Shown here piece by piece: positions 34,971 to 37,944 of a stretch of DNA of 37,944 nucleotides. Each line of letters begins with the position of its first letter. The stretch's first letter is position 1. A model generated the notes under the pieces. It did no database searches. It saw only the letters and a list, made by a program, of their open reading frames with translations, and was not told the origin of the DNA. Location of the stretch: NCBI GenBank assembly GCA_013792075.1, contig VMSR01000190.1:1-37944 (forward strand), written 5' to 3'. The position numbers and the translations under genes were made by a program. This stretch comes from Desulfobacula sp. GTDB lineage: Bacteria; Desulfobacterota; Desulfobacteria; Desulfobacterales; Desulfobacteraceae.

Positions 34971-35000
34971 AAGGTGTCCCGGCAATTGCCGGGACACCTT
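34971..35000. terminator. Bidirectional hairpin terminator between convergent genes
   Basis: A perfect 30-base palindrome (aaggtgtcccggcaa and its complement) lies between the exonuclease gene and the convergent HesB gene. Neither side has a long T-run (TATTAT on the minus side), so it is a strong stem with weak tails. Confidence 0.65.
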
Positions 35001-35023
35001 GTATTATAAAAAAACTTAAAATA

Positions 35024-35341
35024 TCAGTCGCCGCATGAACCGCCGGAACCGCAGCTTCCGCACCCGGACTCTCCCAGGTCCATATTGGAATCAAGATGAA
35101 ATCCCATCCCGGTAAAGTCGATTTTGATAACTTCGGCTTTTTCCATAAATTCTTTGTCAACAACAAATTTAAGCCCTTTAACATCAAAGGAATTATCTGT
35201 ATCTTTTGGCTCGTCCAGAGCCATAGCAAGAGATGGGCCGCCTCAGCCACCGGAATTGAGAAAAATTCTTATGGGCGTCGGTTCTTTCCCTTGAAAATAG
35301 TCATCGATCTGCGTTTTGGCAGGATCTGTCAAGTCAATCAT
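35024..35341 (-). CDS. HesB/IscA-like selenoprotein with in-frame UGA (Sec33)
   Basis: Two frames separated by one TGA (35245-35243) together make a 105-residue A-type Fe-S carrier-like protein. It starts MIDLTDPAKTQIDDYFQGKE and reads FLNSGGUGGPSLAMALDEP across the UGA. The UGA falls exactly where IscA/HesB proteins have the first conserved Cys in their GGC-G-P-L-LD motif, and the tail carries further Cys (SGCGSCGSGGSCGD). HesB-like selenoproteins are known in delta-proteobacteria, and selB is in this window. I chose the ATG at 35341, which has AAGGAG upstream; the frame is open to 35434. A small hairpin about 20 bases after the UGA could be the SECIS. A pseudogene is the alternative, made unlikely by the intact frame and motif on both sides. 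It probably carries an Fe-S cluster or binds redox-active metal. Confidence 0.88.
35208..35222 (-). promoter_or_regulatory. Candidate SECIS hairpin of the HesB-like selenoprotein
   Basis: On the minus strand the sequence ggctctggacgagcc folds into a 5-bp perfect stem with a UGGAC loop. The stem starts 21 bases after the UGA, so the loop lies about 26-30 bases downstream, in the window where bacterial SECIS loops are found. The loop holds GG, as bacterial SECIS loops often do. The rest of the stem-loop could extend to either side. Confidence 0.45.
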
Positions 35342-35475
35342 TTTATAACTCTCCTTATCGGTTATTTGTTCAGGTTTATTATTCCTGAATGCTTTAATTC
35401 TAACCATGTCCTTTCTTCCTGTCAATGTTATCAAGGTTGTTTTTCCCTAAATTTTACACTTTCCCCCCTAAATGA

Positions 35476-35503
35476 TTGCCAAGTTTGGCCTGATTATTAT
35501 ACA
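35476..35503 (+). promoter_or_regulatory. Candidate promoter for the U32-like gene; near-leaderless
   Basis: TTGCCA (35476-35481) and TATACA (35498-35503) are 16 bases apart. The -10 ends only 11 bases before the ATG at 35515, so transcripts would begin about 4-5 bases before it. No Shine-Dalgarno sequence is present, which fits a leaderless or near-leaderless message. Confidence 0.4.
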
Positions 35504-35514
35504 ATATCTGCACG

Positions 35515-36579
35515 ATGAAATTCTCCGTCCCCTTTATACCCGATAAGGCCTATATCAGATTCCTCACGGAAAAAATCTCTTTTTTGGAATCCGTATATTT
35601 TGGACTCCATTCAGGTCCGGTCCTGGATTCAAGAATTCGATTCACACAGATGGATCTTTCTTCCCTTGGCAAAAGCCTGATTTCCATGGAGGGAATAAAA
35701 AAATATTGTTTGCTTAACACCCGGTTTATACGGCCGGATCTGTATACAGATACCCATTTTTTAAACCAACTACTGGACAGTCTTAAGTTTCTCCATGACA
35801 AATGCCATATCAATGGCATTGTGGTGTCTGATTTTTACATGCTCAATGCCCTTGATAGGACAGGGCATGATATGGTTCCAAATTTGGAAGCCATCCCCGG
35901 AATCAACTGCATGATGGATTCTTCCCAAAAGATAGTTTCCCATATGGAAATGATTGAAAACACCCGATTCATGATGCCTGAAAAACTGGTACTTGACCGG
36001 TCCTTGAACCGGGACCCTGAAAAACTGAACAACATGATTCTCTGTATCAAATCCCTTTATCCCCATATAAAAATCGAATTGCTGGCCAATGAAGGCTGTA
36101 TTTACCATTGCCCCTTTAAACCGGCCCATGATGCCCAAATTTCCCTGTCCAACACCGGTATGGTAAAGGAAAACACCCATGCCGTTAATCGGGCAGCCGG
36201 TTGCCATGCCTATTTCCATCAGCACCCTGAAAAATTTTTCAAATCCCCCTTTATCCGACCCGAAGATGTGATCCATTATCAAGGGGTGGCCGACTCTCTT
36301 AAACTCTGCGGCAGAACCCTTGGTCCTGGTTTTTTGACCCGCTGCATCACTGCCTATTGCAAGAACGACCATGACGGAAATCTCCTTGAGCTGATGGATG
36401 CCACCCATTTTCTCGCTTCTTTTTTCCATCTGGACAACCGGCAACTGGGGGAGGGGTTCTTTAAAAAAATAACAACCTGTACAAAGGTCTGTAAAAATTG
36501 TAGCATCTGCCATGATCTTTTTTTAAACGCAGTCGAAAAAAAATCCATCACACTCAAACCCTATGGGAAAGACCAATGA
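35515..36579 (+). CDS. U32-like TIM-barrel protein, cysteine-rich, probable Fe-S
   Basis: This 354-residue protein resembles peptidase U32/UbiU-like TIM-barrel proteins. It has early barrel strands (ESVYFGLHSGPV, GIVVSDFYMLN), ELLANEGCIYHCPFKPAHDA (Cys195, Cys199), a later Cys230 and SPFIRPEDVIHYQGVADSLK with Cys265 (LKLCGRTLG). The tail holds four Cys within 11 residues (CTKVCKNCSIC, 322-332). UbiU/UbiV-type members hold an Fe-S cluster through such Cys; whether this one does is inference. It overlaps galE by 4 bases (ATGA), so the two are co-translated. No specific reaction can be assigned. Confidence 0.75.
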   Translation: MKFSVPFIPDKAYIRFLTEKISFLESVYFGLHSGPVLDSRIRFTQMDLSSLGKSLISMEGIKKYCLLNTRFIRPDLYTDTHFLNQLLDSLKFLHDKCHINGIVVSDFYMLNALDRTGHDMVPNLEAIPGINCMMDSSQKIVSHMEMIENTRFMMPEKLVLDRSLNRDPEKLNNMILCIKSLYPHIKIELLANEGCIYHCPFKPAHDAQISLSNTGMVKENTHAVNRAAGCHAYFHQHPEKFFKSPFIRPEDVIHYQGVADSLKLCGRTLGPGFLTRCITAYCKNDHDGNLLELMDATHFLASFFHLDNRQLGEGFFKKITTCTKVCKNCSICHDLFLNAVEKKSITLKPYGKDQ

Positions 36580-37604
36580 AAATACTTGTGACGGGTGGTG
36601 CCGGATACATCGGTAGCCACACCTGTGTTGAGCTGTTGAAAGACAATTACGATGTCGTGGTATTGGACAATTTTTCCAATAGCTGTCAAGAAGCCTTGAA
36701 CCGGATTCAAAGGCTGGCCAACAAAAAATTGTCCTTTTACAAGGCGGATCTGCTCGAAAGCCCCAGCGTTCGCCAGGTATTTAAAGACCATAAAATAGAC
36801 GCCGTCATCCATTTTGCAGGCCTGAAGGCCGTGGGAGAATCAACCTGCATCCCCCTGAAATATTACCACAACAATCTCACCGGCACCTTCAACCTGCTTT
36901 CGATAATGGGCGAGTTCAATGTAAAAACCCTTGTTTTTTCATCGTCTGCAACGGTTTATGGAGACCCGTCCACCCTTCCCATCACAGAAACATTCCCCCT
37001 TTCTGCCACAAACCCCTATGGCAGGACAAAACTGATGATCGAAGAAATTCTCCAGGATCTTCATACATCGGACAAGGACTGGAACATCGCGCTTCTGCGA
37101 TATTTTAATCCCGTGGGCGCCCATGAAAGCGGAGAATTAGGAGAAGATCCCCAGGGGCTGCCGAACAATCTTATGCCCTACATCTCCCAGGTTGCTGTGG
37201 GGCGTCTTCCCCGGCTCAGCGTCTTTGGGGCAGATTACGATACACCCGACGGAACAGGCGTTCGGGATTATATCCATGTGACGGATCTGGCACTGGGCCA
37301 TATCCGAACCCTTCCCAAACTGGCCGAAAAACCCGGGGTTGTCATCTACAATCTTGGAACCGGCAACGGATTCTCCGTACTTGAAATGATAAACGGATTT
37401 GAAAAGGCCAGCGGCCAAAAAATTGCCTATCAGGTAACAGACAGGAGGCCCGGCGATATTGCCGCCTGTTTTGCAGATGCCTCAAAAGCCAAAAGAGAAC
37501 TCAACTGGGAAGCCGGAAAATCTTTGGATGACATGTGCAAGGACACTTGGAACTGGCAGAAAAAAAACCCCATTGGGTATCGAACCCAGCCCAAGGAGGA
37601 ATAA
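36576..37604 (+). CDS. galE: UDP-glucose 4-epimerase
   Basis: This 342-residue extended SDR enzyme interconverts UDP-glucose and UDP-galactose. It has the NAD-binding TGGAGYIGSH (6-15), FSSSATVYGD with the catalytic Ser and Thr, and NPYGRTKLMIEE with Tyr148 and Lys152. LLRYFNPVGAHESGELGEDP and GVRDYIHVTDLALGH are further GalE signatures. It probably supplies UDP-galactose for LPS sugars, though it is separated from the LPS operon by several unrelated genes. The start overlaps the U32-like stop. Confidence 0.95.
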   Translation: MKILVTGGAGYIGSHTCVELLKDNYDVVVLDNFSNSCQEALNRIQRLANKKLSFYKADLLESPSVRQVFKDHKIDAVIHFAGLKAVGESTCIPLKYYHNNLTGTFNLLSIMGEFNVKTLVFSSSATVYGDPSTLPITETFPLSATNPYGRTKLMIEEILQDLHTSDKDWNIALLRYFNPVGAHESGELGEDPQGLPNNLMPYISQVAVGRLPRLSVFGADYDTPDGTGVRDYIHVTDLALGHIRTLPKLAEKPGVVIYNLGTGNGFSVLEMINGFEKASGQKIAYQVTDRRPGDIAACFADASKAKRELNWEAGKSLDDMCKDTWNWQKKNPIGYRTQPKEE

Positions 37605-37608
37605 CAAG

Positions 37609-37944
37609 ATGGACCTATATCTTCCGAAACTGCGACAATTGATCAAAACGGCCCAGATTGACCAGGCCCAGGAGCGCCTTTCAATTTTGTCGTCACGGCC
37701 GGTCAACGAACGACAGGAAGTGATTGAAATGCTGGCCCTGGCAACGGATAAAACAGCCCTGTGCCTGCTGTCTTTTTTGCTTGGAAAAACGACTCTGGAT
37801 GCTGAAACCCGGGAGCGCCTTTTCCAACTTACAACGGACAGGGCCCATCTGAATTTTGCCTTTGCAGGTATCCTTTTGGACCAGGCAGACAGACCCCAAC
37901 TCATTCACCATGCGCCCCTATTTAAACATATTCTATCCAAGGAA
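37609..37944 (+). CDS. Alpha-helical, HEAT-repeat-like protein (partial, runs off the window)
   Basis: An open frame starts at 37609, with AAGGAGGA 8 bases upstream, 4 bases after the galE stop, and is still open at the window end (112 codons). It begins MDLYLPKLRQLIKTAQIDQA and is rich in Leu, Ala and Glu in a heptad-like pattern suggestive of stacked helices. I do not recognise the family from this much. The strong ribosome binding site and tight spacing make it a genuine gene of the same transcript. Confidence 0.75.
   Translation, partial: MDLYLPKLRQLIKTAQIDQAQERLSILSSRPVNERQEVIEMLALATDKTALCLLSFLLGKTTLDAETRERLFQLTTDRAHLNFAFAGILLDQADRPQLIHHAPLFKHILSKE

Noticed and set aside
34930-35250. 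106-residue minus-strand frame across the HesB gene
   Set aside because: It is a shadow in another frame. The HesB motifs, including those on both sides of the UGA, lie in a different phase.

Overview
The window looks like chromosomal DNA of a Gram-negative, probably anaerobic, delta-proteobacterium of the Desulfobacteraceae/Desulfobacterales type. The evidence is a complete lipid A/LPS core and export gene set, a coenzyme-B12-dependent (class II) ribonucleotide reductase, SelB together with a HesB-like selenoprotein read through an in-frame UGA, and a small AF1514-like protein. The lineage is inferred from this gene mix; no rRNA is present.

Layout. 1-2957 is a patchy accessory stretch: the tail of an unknown gene, a decayed GNAT acetyltransferase, and a convergent DUF1989/nitrilase pair, flanked by two diverged copies of a roughly 62-bp sequence that resembles the end of an insertion sequence. 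2958-9682 holds single metabolic and housekeeping genes: a metallo-beta-lactamase-fold hydrolase, an aldo/keto reductase, NrdJ with an NrdR-box-like site upstream, a small AF1514-like protein, MtgA, and an exported cyclophilin-FKBP double isomerase. 9780-14502 has tRNA-His, a small membrane protein, selB, hemW and a second radical SAM gene.

14711-18894 (+) is a compact operon of kdnA, kdnB, kdsB and a GT4 glycosyltransferase. The first three are the genes expected for making and activating 8-amino-8-deoxy-Kdo (Kdo8N). It runs head-on into a 13.4-kb, 12-gene LPS operon on the minus strand (32352 down to 18913): lptF, lptG, waaA, lpxK, an LpxL-type acyltransferase, waaF, a WaaC-like heptosyltransferase, a GT2, a WaaL-like O-antigen ligase, a WaaE-like GT2, a polytopic GT-C-like membrane protein, and a GT2-GtrA fusion. 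Many neighbours overlap by 1-14 bases, suggesting translational coupling. Together the two operons would make the inner-core sugar, attach it to lipid A, extend and cap the core, and deliver LPS to the Lpt export bridge.

32452-37944 holds thiN, a lipoprotein with a FliL-like domain, a helix-hairpin-helix DEDD exonuclease, the HesB-like selenoprotein gene (which conventional gene calling would split at its UGA), a cysteine-rich U32-like TIM-barrel protein, galE, and the start of an alpha-helical protein cut by the window edge.

The strongest items for a second look are the UGA-interrupted HesB gene with a candidate SECIS hairpin, the Kdo8N gene set beside the LPS operon, and the IS-end-like repeat pair around the nitrilase/DUF1989 module. 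I found no CRISPR array, rRNA, phage or intact transposase.
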